Source of the DNA: Nocardiopsis coralli
Lineage (GTDB): Bacteria > Actinomycetota > Actinomycetes > Streptosporangiales > Streptosporangiaceae
Direction: 5' to 3'
DNA: 64,000 bases
Assembly (NCBI RefSeq): GCF_014892575.1
Contig: NZ_JADBGI010000015.1
Location: 1 to 64,000, forward strand
Positions 7,802-15,850 of this stretch are shown in pieces. The position numbers and the translations under genes are program-made. The notes below the pieces were generated by a model. It saw nothing but the letters and a program-made list of their open reading frames with translations, was not told the DNA's origin and did no database searches. How positions within the stretch are numbered: the stretch's first letter is position 1; each line of letters opens with the position of its first letter.

Positions 7802-9076
7802 ATGGCCGACAAGAACACCTTCCGCGACCGCACCCGTGACCGCCGCCGGGCCCCGGCCCGCCTGTGCGCCCATTCCGCCGCCGCCCTGGTCCTGGCGGCC
7901 TCCTTCTGTGTCCCGGCCCTGCACTCGGCCGCCACGACCGGGGAGAGCGTGGCCCTGAGCCCGCCCGGGCCCACCGGACCGTACACCGTGGGGCGCTCCG
8001 ACGTGCACCTGACCGACCCGTCCCGGGGCCACCCGTGGGTGGAGAGCGCCGAGGAGCGCGAGCTCATGGCGAGCCTGTGGTATCCGGCCGAAGCCGGGTC
8101 CGGGGCCGAGCCGGCGCCGTACCTGACGCCGGGCATGGCCGACGCGCTGGTCTCGGGCCTGTACGGATCGGGGGTCCCGCGCGGGGCGATCGACACGGAG
8201 GGGTCGACCGCCAACGCCCTGGCCGACGCGCCGGTGGCCGAGGGCGCCTCGGGCCTGCCCGTCCTGCTCTTCTCCCCCGGGTTCGGCGAATCGCGGTTCA
8301 ACAGCACCGCCGACCCGGAGGAACTGGCCTCCCACGGGTACCTGGTCGTCGCCATGGACCACCCGTACGAGTCCACCGCGGTCGACATGCCCGACGGCCG
8401 GGTCCTGCGCCAGGCCTACCCGGAACGGGAGACCCCGACCTACCGGGAGGCGATCTCGGTGCGCACCCAGGACACCCTCTTCGTCCTCGACGCTCTGGAG
8501 GAGGGAACGCTCCTGCCGGGGCCGCTGGACGAGGCGGCCGACACGAGCACGGTGGGCATGTTCGGGCACTCGGCCGGCGGCCTGACCGCCGGCGAGATCA
8601 TGGTGGACGACGAACGCATCGCCGCCGGGGTCAACCTGGACGGGAGCGTGGCCTACCACGTGGGCGACGAGGAGTGGGCGCGCTCGACCACACACGGGGT
8701 GGACCGCCCCTTCGCCTACATGGGCGCGGGGACCTCGGGGGCCGACCTGCCGCACCACAGCGGGCACCACGAGGACCTGCGGCTGTTCCGGGCGGCCTCG
8801 TCCGGCCCGTTCCACGAGGTGTTCATGGCCGAGGGCGAGCACCGTTCGTTCGCGGACGACCAGTGGGCGCTGCCGGCGTTGGAGGACGAGCACGGGCTGT
8901 CCGGGCGGTCGTGGGAGAACCGCAAGGGGGGCATCGGGCACGTGGACCCGGAGGGTTCGATCGCGGCCCAGCGTGCGTACCTGCGGGCCTTCTTCGACAC
9001 CTACCTGCGCGGCGCCGACGACCCGCTGGTGCACGACCCCTCCGGTGAGCACCCGGAACTGGAGCCGGTCGAGTGA
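7802..9076 (+). CDS. secreted alpha/beta hydrolase (platelet-activating factor acetylhydrolase-like)
   Basis: A 424-aa protein with an Arg-rich N-terminus and a hydrophobic segment (LCAHSAAALVLAASFCV) ending near Ala-His-Ser-Ala, so probably exported. The serine-hydrolase elbow GHSAGG carries nucleophile Ser257. The oxyanion region LLFSPGFGESRFN and late FMAEGEHRSF (probable catalytic His) fit PAF-acetylhydrolase and dienelactone-hydrolase relatives. The substrate is probably an ester or lipid but cannot be told from sequence. The ATG at 7802 begins just before the export signal; an in-frame ATG at 7766 is possible but would add 12 residues with no apparent role. The gene ends at a strong hairpin shared with the convergent ABC genes. 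Confidence 0.85.
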   Translation: MADKNTFRDRTRDRRRAPARLCAHSAAALVLAASFCVPALHSAATTGESVALSPPGPTGPYTVGRSDVHLTDPSRGHPWVESAEERELMASLWYPAEAGSGAEPAPYLTPGMADALVSGLYGSGVPRGAIDTEGSTANALADAPVAEGASGLPVLLFSPGFGESRFNSTADPEELASHGYLVVAMDHPYESTAVDMPDGRVLRQAYPERETPTYREAISVRTQDTLFVLDALEEGTLLPGPLDEAADTSTVGMFGHSAGGLTAGEIMVDDERIAAGVNLDGSVAYHVGDEEWARSTTHGVDRPFAYMGAGTSGADLPHHSGHHEDLRLFRAASSGPFHEVFMAEGEHRSFADDQWALPALEDEHGLSGRSWENRKGGIGHVDPEGSIAAQRAYLRAFFDTYLRGADDPLVHDPSGEHPELEPVE

Positions 9077-9077
9077 G

Positions 9078-9112
9078 CGTGGTGCGGGGCCGCTCCTCCG
9101 CCCCGCACCACG
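9078..9112. terminator. convergent hairpin terminator
   Basis: A perfect 12-bp stem (9078-9089 with 9101-9112) and an 11-base loop, between the convergent hydrolase and ABC permease genes. There is no T-run, as is usual in very GC-rich actinomycetes. Confidence 0.7.
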
Positions 9113-9116
9113 GGTC

Positions 9117-9938
9117 TCACACGTCGCGCAGCGCCAATTCGCACCGGGCGGCCAGCAGGGCCGCCACCGTCCATCCGACGACCACGGCGACGTTGACCGG
9201 GCCGTCGAAGGGTGCGCTGTAGAAGCCGACGTCGCCGGCTGCGTAGAACTCGATCCCCGCGAGCCCGGGGGTGAGGGCGGCGAGGTCGTCGACGAGATCG
9301 ACACCGGACAGCTGCATCACCAGCGGGAGCCCGAGCAGCAGCAGGAACCCGGCCATGACGGTGCCGGCGGTCCCCCGCAGCACGGTGCCCACCCCCACGA
9401 ACAGCGCGGCGAACAGCGCCATGCACAGCCCCGCGCCGAACACGGTGGCCAGGATCTCGCCGAGGGGGAAGGCCACGTGCCCGGACAGCAGGGCGGCCAG
9501 CACCCCGGTCCCGGTCAGCCCCGCAACGACCGACGCGGCCGCGGCCAGGGCGGCGGTGACCAGGGCTCGGGCGAGCAGGACCACGGAGCGGTCCGGGTTC
9601 CAGGCCAGGGTCGCCGCCGCGCTGCGGTGCGCGAACTCGCCGGTCGAGGCCAGTGCGGCCAGCACGAGCACGCTGAACTGGACCAGGTAGAAGTAGCCCT
9701 GCGAGGTGAGCTGGGCGAACTCCACGTCGCTGCTCGCGAGCGCGTCGTCGCGGGCGGCGCTGAGCTGGGTCCAGCCCATGAGCCCGGCGAAGAGCGCCAT
9801 CCCGGCCACGGCGGCGGCCACGCACCACCAGGTGGAGCGCAGGGACGACAGACGGACCCATTCGGCCGCGATCTCCCGGCGCAGGGCGCGGTGGCGCGGC
9901 ACCGGCGCAGCGGCCGTGTTCTCGGTGTGCGTGCTCAT
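9117..9938 (-). CDS. ABC transporter permease
   Basis: A 273-aa integral membrane protein with about six hydrophobic segments. It starts with a short cytoplasmic region (EIAAEWVRLSSLRSTWW) typical of ABC-2 type permeases paired with DrrA-like ATPases, and contains the ABC-2 style stretch FAHRSAAATLAWNPDR. The ATG overlaps the stop of the ATPase gene in an ATGA tetranucleotide, so translation is coupled and the two proteins form one exporter. The substrate is unknown; the arrangement next to a two-component system is common for peptide-antibiotic sensing or resistance exporters. Confidence 0.9.
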   Translation of the reverse strand: MSTHTENTAAAPVPRHRALRREIAAEWVRLSSLRSTWWCVAAAVAGMALFAGLMGWTQLSAARDDALASSDVEFAQLTSQGYFYLVQFSVLVLAALASTGEFAHRSAAATLAWNPDRSVVLLARALVTAALAAAASVVAGLTGTGVLAALLSGHVAFPLGEILATVFGAGLCMALFAALFVGVGTVLRGTAGTVMAGFLLLLGLPLVMQLSGVDLVDDLAALTPGLAGIEFYAAGDVGFYSAPFDGPVNVAVVVGWTVAALLAARCELALRDV

Positions 9939-10873
9939 GCGTGCACCTCCTCGGGTGTACGAGCCTCGTGCTCGACGGAGTTCTCGGTCAGTTCCAGGTA
10001 GGCCTGCTCGAGCGAGGCGCGTTGCGACCACAGGCCGTGCACGGGGGTGCCGGCCTCGTGGGCGAGGTCGCCGACACGTTCCGGGGACAGTCCGAAGACA
10101 CGCAGGGCACCGTCGCCGGACGTTTCCACGCGTACGCGCGCGTCCGTGCCCGCGGCCCGTTCCAGGCACTGCCGCAGCGGTCCGGGGCGGGGGCTGTGCA
10201 CCACGACGTGGGCGTGCGACCAGGCGCCGATGAGCTCCTGCACGGGGGCGTCGGCGACCAGGCGGCCGCGCCCGACGACGAGCAGGTGGTCGGCGACCTG
10301 TTCGACCTCGCTCATGAGGTGGCTGGAGACGAGCACGGTGCGCCCCTGGTCGGCCAGGCGCCGGGTGAGTTCGCGCATCCAGCGCACGCCGTCGAGGTCG
10401 AGGCCGTTGACGGGTTCGTCGAAGAGCAGTACCCCGGGGTCGGCGAGCAGTGCGTCGGCCACGCCCAGCCGTTGCCGCATGCCGAGCGAGTACCCGCCCA
10501 CGCGCCGTCCGGCGGCCGCGGTCAGGCCGACCTCGTCGAGGACCTCCTCCACGCGGATGCGGGGCAGGCCGCAGACGTGGGCCTTGGCTCGCAGGTGGGC
10601 GCGCCCGGTACGGCCGGGGTGGGCCGATCCGGCCTCCAGCAGGGCACCGACCTCGCGGGCGGGCCAGGCCAGCTCGCCGTAGCGGCGGCCGTCGACCAGG
10701 GCACGCCCGGAGGTGGGCCGGACCAGGTCGAGGAACATGCGCATGGTCGTGGTCTTGCCTGCGCCGTTGGGTCCGAGGAAGCCCGTCACGCGGCCGGGGG
10801 CGACGGTGAACGAGAGCCCGTCGACGGCGGTGCGCGGGCCGTGGCGTTTGGTGAGCCTGTCTGCGGTGAGCAC
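9935..10873 (-). CDS. ABC transporter ATP-binding protein
   Basis: A 312-aa ATPase of the DrrA/CcmA class. Walker A is FLGPNGAGKTTT, the signature YSLGMRQRLGVADALL, Walker B VLLFDEPVNGLD and the switch His SSHLMSEVEQVADH. A ~90-residue C-terminal regulatory part follows. The GTG start at 10873 was chosen because it begins the conserved first strand (LTADRLTKRHG) and has AAGGGA at suitable distance; the frame is open further upstream. A -10 box TAGCGT (10912-10917) gives a leader of about 30 bases. It forms an exporter with the downstream permease. Confidence 0.92.
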   Translation of the reverse strand: MLTADRLTKRHGPRTAVDGLSFTVAPGRVTGFLGPNGAGKTTTMRMFLDLVRPTSGRALVDGRRYGELAWPAREVGALLEAGSAHPGRTGRAHLRAKAHVCGLPRIRVEEVLDEVGLTAAAGRRVGGYSLGMRQRLGVADALLADPGVLLFDEPVNGLDLDGVRWMRELTRRLADQGRTVLVSSHLMSEVEQVADHLLVVGRGRLVADAPVQELIGAWSHAHVVVHSPRPGPLRQCLERAAGTDARVRVETSGDGALRVFGLSPERVGDLAHEAGTPVHGLWSQRASLEQAYLELTENSVEHEARTPEEVHA

Positions 10874-10911
10874 GGCGTCCGTCCCTTCGTGGCCTTGCCG
10901 TTGGGTGACCA

Positions 10912-10917
10912 ACGCTA
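10912..10917 (-). promoter_or_regulatory. -10 box TAGCGT of the ABC exporter operon
   Basis: TAGCGT on the minus strand places the transcript start near 10905, about 30 bases before the GTG start of the ATPase gene. Confidence 0.4.
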
Positions 10918-10961
10918 GGGACGCGGCCCTCTCGGCCACATCGCCGTTCCGGCCGCTCTTG

Positions 10962-10981
10962 CCTACCCACTTGTGCGTAGG
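10962..10981. promoter_or_regulatory. inverted repeat CCTAC-N10-GTAGG upstream of ABC exporter
   Basis: The five-base arms are perfect, and the core contains CCCACTTGTG. The same 10-mer occurs inverted at 11020-11029 and, with one change, at 7730-7739 before the hydrolase gene. It lies about 45-65 bp upstream of the -10 box of the exporter operon, a usual activator position. Confidence 0.45.
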
Positions 10982-11042
10982 GCAGTGCGGGCCGTGTGGG
11001 GCCCGATGGACCCCTGGGACACAAGTGGGACTTCGTCATCAC

Positions 11043-11072
11043 TTGTCACGAGTTTCCGGATGTGTCTAGACT
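11043..11072 (+). promoter_or_regulatory. promoter TTGTCA-N18-TAGACT of the ligase-tct operon
   Basis: A -35 TTGTCA (11043-11048) and a -10 TAGACT (11067-11072) separated by 18 bases predict a transcription start near 11079, the first base of the adjacent palindrome. Confidence 0.55.
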
Positions 11073-11078
11073 CACTCA

Positions 11079-11099
11079 AAACCTAACAGTGTCAGGTTT
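11079..11099. promoter_or_regulatory. 21-bp palindromic operator at the predicted start site
   Basis: The arms AAACCT and AGGTTT enclose a nearly symmetric core around ACAGTGT; only the centre and one base pair break the symmetry. It begins at the predicted +1 of the ligase-tct promoter, a repressor position. No regulator gene is adjacent, so the repressor must be encoded elsewhere. Confidence 0.6.
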
Positions 11100-11146
11100 C
11101 TGTGCCGACGCGCACCGAACACACGGTCCACACCCCCAGGAAGACG

Positions 11147-12676
11147 ATGAGACTCTCCCTGACCACCCTTCTGTCGGAACCGGCCCACCGGTTCCCCGAA
11201 CGCACCGCCCTGGTCTGCGGCGAGCGCCGGTACACCTACGCCCGGTTGTGGAACGAGGTCCTGGAACACGCGGGTGCCCTGCGCGGGCTCGGTGTCGGCG
11301 AGGGCGACCGGGTGGCGCTCGTGGCCGGCAACCACGTCGAGTTCGTGCGCTGTTACTACGCCGCGCTCGCCGTCGGCGCCACGGTCCTGCCCCTGGCGCC
11401 CATGCTCACCGCCGAGGAGGTCGCGCACCTGCTCGGCGACAGCGGGGCGCGGGTGCTACTGAGCCAGGAACGCTTCCTGGAGACCGCCCGCGCCGCCGGT
11501 GAGCAGGCCGGCGTGGCCGTCCACCCGATCGGCCCGGAGGAGGAGCCCGGCACCGTCGCCGCCCTCGCCCGCCGTGAACCGCCCCTGGACCGGCCGGTCT
11601 CACGCAGGCCCGAGGACCCGGCGGTGGTCCTCTACACCAGCGGCACCACGGGACGGCCCAAGGGCGCGGTGCTCACCCACCTGAACCTGGTCATGAGCGC
11701 CACCGTCAACGCCTTCGACAACCACCCCTTCACGCGCGAGGAGACCGTGCTGGGGTGCCTGCCGCTGTTCCACACCTTCGGGCAGACCGTCGCGCTCAAC
11801 ACGACCTTCCGGCTCGGCGGCACCCTCGTCCTGCACGACCGCTTCGACCCGCACGCCGCCATCGACCTCATGCGCGCCGAGGGGGTCACGGTCTTCCTGG
11901 GTGTGCCGACGATGTACAGCCGCCTGGCCGAGGCCGCGGCCGACAGCGGACCCGCGTCGCTGCCCTCGCCCAAGTTCTGCATCTCCGGCGGCTCGGCACT
12001 GCCGGTGGCCCTGCTCCACCGGTTCGAGGAGGCCTTCGGCACGGTGGTCTACGAGGGTTACGGGCTCTCGGAGACCTCACCGACCGCGGCCACGAACCAG
12101 CCCGAGTTCGGGGCGCGCGCCGGAACCGTCGGCCACGCCATCTGGGGCGTGGAGGTCGAGATCGCCGACCCCGCCGTCGAGGACACCGTGACCCTGCTCG
12201 GCACCGGAGACCGCGGCGAGATCGTGGTGCGCGGCCACAACGTCTTCGCCGGCTACCTCGACTCCCCCGAGGCCACCGCCGCGGCCCTGCAGGACGGCTG
12301 GTTCCGCACCGGCGACATCGGCATCAAGGACGAGTCCGGTTACGTCAGTGTCGTGGACCGCAAGAAGGACCTGGTGATCCGCGGCGGCTACAACGTCTAC
12401 CCCCGCGAGGTCGAGGAGGTCCTGGCCCGGCGCCCCGACCTGGCCCAGGTCGCGGTGATCGGCCTGGCCGACGACGAGCTCGGCGAGGAGGTGTGCGCGG
12501 TCGTGGTTCCGGCCGCCGGCGCCGAGGTCGACGCCGACGAGCTCGTGTCCTGGTCGCGCACCCGCCTGGCCGCGCACAAGTACCCCCGCCGGGTGGAGGT
12601 CGTCGCCGACCTGCCGCTCGGCCCCAGCCACAAGGTGCTCAAACGCGAGCTGCGCGCCCGCCTGCAGCACCGGTGA
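11147..12676 (+). CDS. acyl-CoA ligase (AMP-forming), FadD-like
   Basis: A 509-aa ANL-superfamily enzyme that activates a carboxylic acid to its CoA thioester with ATP. Visible motifs are the P-loop LYTSGTTGRPKGAVLTH, the A5 motif YEGYGLSETSP, the hinge region GWFRTGDIG...VDRKKDLVIRGGYNVYPREVE and the C-terminal catalytic Lys in SHKVLKRELR. The ATG at 11147 has AGGA at correct spacing. It is the first gene of an operon with the tripartite transporter tctCBA (38 bp to tctC), so its substrate is probably the acid that this transporter imports. Sequence alone does not say which acid. Confidence 0.92.
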   Translation: MRLSLTTLLSEPAHRFPERTALVCGERRYTYARLWNEVLEHAGALRGLGVGEGDRVALVAGNHVEFVRCYYAALAVGATVLPLAPMLTAEEVAHLLGDSGARVLLSQERFLETARAAGEQAGVAVHPIGPEEEPGTVAALARREPPLDRPVSRRPEDPAVVLYTSGTTGRPKGAVLTHLNLVMSATVNAFDNHPFTREETVLGCLPLFHTFGQTVALNTTFRLGGTLVLHDRFDPHAAIDLMRAEGVTVFLGVPTMYSRLAEAAADSGPASLPSPKFCISGGSALPVALLHRFEEAFGTVVYEGYGLSETSPTAATNQPEFGARAGTVGHAIWGVEVEIADPAVEDTVTLLGTGDRGEIVVRGHNVFAGYLDSPEATAAALQDGWFRTGDIGIKDESGYVSVVDRKKDLVIRGGYNVYPREVEEVLARRPDLAQVAVIGLADDELGEEVCAVVVPAAGAEVDADELVSWSRTRLAAHKYPRRVEVVADLPLGPSHKVLKRELRARLQHR

Positions 12677-12714
12677 GCCTTCGCTTCCGACCCGTTCCCT
12701 TCTGAGGCGCACCG

Positions 12715-13689
12715 ATGAAACGACCGAAGATCCCGGCCCTGGCCGTGGCCCTGACCCTGGTGGTCGCGGGCTGCGGCGGGGACGGCAGCGCTCCCGATCC
12801 CGACCAGTATCCCGAACGCCCCGTCACCATGCTCGTCGGTTTCGCCCCCGGCGGCGGCACCGACACCATCGCCCGATCCCTCGCCCTGTGTCTGAGCGAC
12901 AACCTGGACCGCGAGGTGGTGGTGGAGAACAAACCCGGTGGCAGCCAGGCCGTGGCCATCAACGACCTGCTGGGCGCCGAACCCGACGGGCACACCATGG
13001 CGATGGTGACCACCAGCGGGCCCGTCGTGGTTCCCCTGCGGGTCCCGTCGGTGGGTTACACCAAGGACGACGTGACCCCCCTGAACGAGGTGTCGTTGGC
13101 CCCGTCGGTGCTCATCACCCCGCCGGACCTGCACGAGGAGGTCGGCCCCGGCTTCCTGGAGCGCGACGAACCCCTGGTGGTGGCCACCCCGGGCGCGCTC
13201 AGCGCGCCGCACCAGGCGATGGATCTGCTCCGGGACGTGCGCGGCGCACCGGTTCGGGCGGTGCCCTACGAGGGTTCGGCGCCCGCGGTGACCGCGCTCA
13301 TGGCCGGGGACGTTGACGCGGTCTTCACGGAGAGTTCCAAGGAGGTCATGGACCAGCTCGGGGGCACGGACCTGGAGGTGTCGGTCTCCGGCGCGAGCGA
13401 GCGCATGGACCACATCCCGGACGTGCCCACGTTCGAGGAACTGGGCTACGACGGGCTTCCGGACTCCGACTCCTACTGGTTCCCGGTGGTGCCCGACGAG
13501 ACCCCGGACGACCTGGTGGAACTGCTCGAGGAGCACACCGCCCGGTGCACGCAGGACCCGCAACTGGCCGAGACGCTGGGCGAGGACTACGTCGCCGACG
13601 ACCGGCCCACCTCCTCCGACCACAGCCGACAGATCATGGACAACATGCACGGCAGCTTCCTCGAGCTGATCGAGGAGGCCGACTCATGA
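12715..13689 (+). CDS. tctC: tripartite tricarboxylate transporter substrate-binding lipoprotein TctC
   Basis: A 324-aa Bug/TctC-family extracytoplasmic solute receptor. The signal peptide ends in the lipobox VVAGC (Cys20). The mature part has family landmarks: YPERPVTMLVGFAPGGGTDTIAR near residues 37-60, VVENKPGGSQAVA, and the late FEELGYDG...YWFPVVPDETPDDLV. TctC proteins capture organic acids (citrate, aromatic acids and others) and hand them to the TctAB membrane complex. The ATG is preceded by GAGG. The stop overlaps the tctB start in ATGA. Confidence 0.92.
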   Translation: MKRPKIPALAVALTLVVAGCGGDGSAPDPDQYPERPVTMLVGFAPGGGTDTIARSLALCLSDNLDREVVVENKPGGSQAVAINDLLGAEPDGHTMAMVTTSGPVVVPLRVPSVGYTKDDVTPLNEVSLAPSVLITPPDLHEEVGPGFLERDEPLVVATPGALSAPHQAMDLLRDVRGAPVRAVPYEGSAPAVTALMAGDVDAVFTESSKEVMDQLGGTDLEVSVSGASERMDHIPDVPTFEELGYDGLPDSDSYWFPVVPDETPDDLVELLEEHTARCTQDPQLAETLGEDYVADDRPTSSDHSRQIMDNMHGSFLELIEEADS

Positions 13690-14201
13690 GCGATGCACCC
13701 ACGGAGACCGCGGGCACGGAGGCCGGGACCGCACCCGCGCAGCCCTCGGAGCGCGCGTGGCCGCACCGCCTGGCCTGGGGTGTGTTCGGCGCCCTGGTGA
13801 TCATCGGGTCGATCGACCTGGGCCTGGGTGAGCTGCGCGAGCCCGGCCCCGGGTTCTGGCCGCTGGTGTCGGGGCTGATGATCCTGCTCGCCTCCTTCAC
13901 CCTGCGCCCGCCGAAGAACGACGAACCCCGCCCGGAGACCTTCAGCAACAATCCGTGGCGCCTGGTGTCCGCGCTGGTCAGCGTGGCCGCGTTCATCGCC
14001 GCGTTCGCCGCGGTGGGCCTGGTGCTGCCGGTGCTCGCGCTGCTGGTGCTGTGGTTCCGCGCCCTGGCCGGGATGCGCTGGTGGACGACGCTGCTCACCG
14101 CCGTCGTGGTGACCGCCGCGCTGACCGTCGGCCTGGTGTACGGCCTGGCCGTGCCCCTGCCCTCCGACCCCCTCATCGCACTCCTGGAAGGGACGGGCTG
14201 A
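13686..14201 (+). CDS. tctB: tripartite tricarboxylate transporter small membrane subunit TctB
   Basis: A 171-aa protein with four hydrophobic segments (about residues 25-45, 52-68, 95-115 and 125-155) and the family signature LREPGPGFWPLVSGLMILLASF. TctB is the small, poorly conserved membrane subunit that works with TctA. It overlaps tctC by four bases and tctA by one base (TGATG), showing tight translational coupling. Confidence 0.9.
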   Translation: MSDAPTETAGTEAGTAPAQPSERAWPHRLAWGVFGALVIIGSIDLGLGELREPGPGFWPLVSGLMILLASFTLRPPKNDEPRPETFSNNPWRLVSALVSVAAFIAAFAAVGLVLPVLALLVLWFRALAGMRWWTTLLTAVVVTAALTVGLVYGLAVPLPSDPLIALLEGTG

Positions 14202-15805
14202 TGGACCATCTCGACAGTGTCGTCCAGGGCATCCAGGTGGCCCTGCAGCCGGGCAACCTGGTCTTCGTGGCCCTGGGCGTGTTCATCGGAACACTCATCG
14301 GGGTGCTGCCCGGGCTGGGCCCGACGGCGACGATCGCCCTGCTGCTCCCCCTGACCTACGTGCTGGAGCCTGCCACCGCGATCATCCTGCTGGCCGGCAT
14401 CTACTACGGGTCCGTGTACGGCGGGACCATCACCTCGGTGCTGCTGCGGATCCCCGGCGAGGCGTCGTCGGTGGTGACCACCTTCGACGGTTACCCCATG
14501 GCCCAGCAGGGCAGGGCCGGGCCCGCGCTCGGTATCGCCGCGGTGGGCTCCTTCGCCGGCGGCATGACCGCCACCGTGGTGCTGGTGCTGCTGGCCCCGA
14601 TGCTCGCGGGTGTCGCGCTCAGTTTCGGCCCTCCCGAGTACACACTCATCGCGCTGACGGGGATCCTGTTGGTGGCGTGGATGGGCAACGTCTCGGTGGG
14701 GCGGGCCCTGATCGCGGCCGGTCTCGGCCTCATGCTGGCGACCGTGGGGCTGGACCCGATCTCGGGCGAACCCAGGTTCACCTTCGAGAGCACGAGCATG
14801 CTGGCCGGGCTCGACTTCATCCCGATCGCGATGGGGCTGTTCGGGCTGGGCGAGGTGCTCTACAACATCGACAAGAGCCCGACCGGCACGAAGATCAAGC
14901 ACAAGATCGGACGCATCTGGCCGACCCGCAGCGACTTCAAGCAGGCCGCGCCCTCGCTGGCCCGCGGCACCGTGCTGGGCAGCCTGCTCGGGCTGCTGCC
15001 GGGCGGGGGCAGCGTGGTCTCGTCGATGTCCTCCTACGTGGTGGAGAAGCGCCGCGCCAAGGACCCCTCGCGGTTCGGCAAGGGCGCGATCGAGGGTGTG
15101 GCCGGCCCGGAGGCGGCGAGCAACGCGGGTTCGACGACGGCGTTCGTGCCGCTGCTGACGCTGGGGATCCCGCCGAACGTGGTGCTGGCCCTGCTGTACG
15201 GGGCACTGCTGATCCAGGGCATCACCCCGGGGCCGACGCTCATGACCGACCGCCCCGAGGTGTTCTGGGGTGTGATCGCGTCGATGTTCGTGGGCAATGT
15301 TCTGTTGCTCCTGTTCAACACCGCGCTCATCGGCGCGTTCGTGCAGGTCCTGCGCATCCCCATCACGATCCTGTCGACGGTCGCGGTGGTGGTCATGCTC
15401 ATCGGCGTCTACACCGTGCAGAACCGTGTCTTCGACATGGTCGTGGTGCTGGTCTTCGGGCTGGTGGGATACGCGCTGCGCAAGTTCGGATACGAGGTGG
15501 GGCCACTCGTGCTCGCCTTCATCCTCGGCGGGATCCTGGAGACGTCGTTGCGCCAGTCGCTGCTGATCTCCGGCGGTGACTTCGCGGTCTTCGTGACCCG
15601 CCCGGTCTCCAGCGGGATCCTCGCGGTCATCGCGGTGCTGGTGCTGGTCGTGGTGGGCCGCACGTGGCTGACCTCGCGCCGTGTGGCGAACACCGTTACC
15701 GAGTCCGAGTCCGAGTCCGAGTCCGGGTCCGGGGCCGTGTCCGGTGCCGAGCCCGAGTCAGGGTCCGAGCCCGAGTCCGGCTCCGGGTCCGGCTCCGAGC
15801 GCTGA
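14201..15805 (+). CDS. tctA: tripartite tricarboxylate transporter large permease TctA
   Basis: A 534-aa permease with about twelve membrane segments. Family motifs are clear: GTLIGVLPGLGPTATIALLLPLTY, YYGSVYGGTITSVLLRIPGE, FDGYPMAQQGRAGPALG, and the second-half counterparts GLLPGGGSVVSSMSSYVVEKR and EGVAGPEAASNAGSTTAFVPLLTLGIPPN. Transport is cation-coupled in known members. The cytoplasmic C-terminus after residue ~500 is unusual: a Glu-Ser/Gly-Ser tail encoded by hexamer repeats (15701-15802). The gene ends at a hairpin terminator facing ctaD. Confidence 0.95.
   Translation: MDHLDSVVQGIQVALQPGNLVFVALGVFIGTLIGVLPGLGPTATIALLLPLTYVLEPATAIILLAGIYYGSVYGGTITSVLLRIPGEASSVVTTFDGYPMAQQGRAGPALGIAAVGSFAGGMTATVVLVLLAPMLAGVALSFGPPEYTLIALTGILLVAWMGNVSVGRALIAAGLGLMLATVGLDPISGEPRFTFESTSMLAGLDFIPIAMGLFGLGEVLYNIDKSPTGTKIKHKIGRIWPTRSDFKQAAPSLARGTVLGSLLGLLPGGGSVVSSMSSYVVEKRRAKDPSRFGKGAIEGVAGPEAASNAGSTTAFVPLLTLGIPPNVVLALLYGALLIQGITPGPTLMTDRPEVFWGVIASMFVGNVLLLLFNTALIGAFVQVLRIPITILSTVAVVVMLIGVYTVQNRVFDMVVVLVFGLVGYALRKFGYEVGPLVLAFILGGILETSLRQSLLISGGDFAVFVTRPVSSGILAVIAVLVLVVVGRTWLTSRRVANTVTESESESESGSGAVSGAEPESGSEPESGSGSGSER
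15701..15802 (+). repeat. hexanucleotide repeat (GAGTCC-like, 17 units) encoding the tctA tail
   Basis: Four perfect GAGTCC units are followed by thirteen degenerate ones, encoding alternating acidic or Gly residues and Ser up to the stop. The pattern suggests slippage-driven growth of the tail. Confidence 0.8.
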
Positions 15806-15811
15806 GCGTGT

Positions 15812-15846
15812 GCGGGCCGGCCTCCTCCCCCGGAGCGCCGGCCCGC
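15812..15846. terminator. convergent hairpin between tctA and ctaD
   Basis: A ten-base stem GCGGGCCGGC paired with GCCGGCCCGC, 15-base loop, between two convergent genes; no T-run. Confidence 0.65.
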
Positions 15847-15850
15847 CGCA

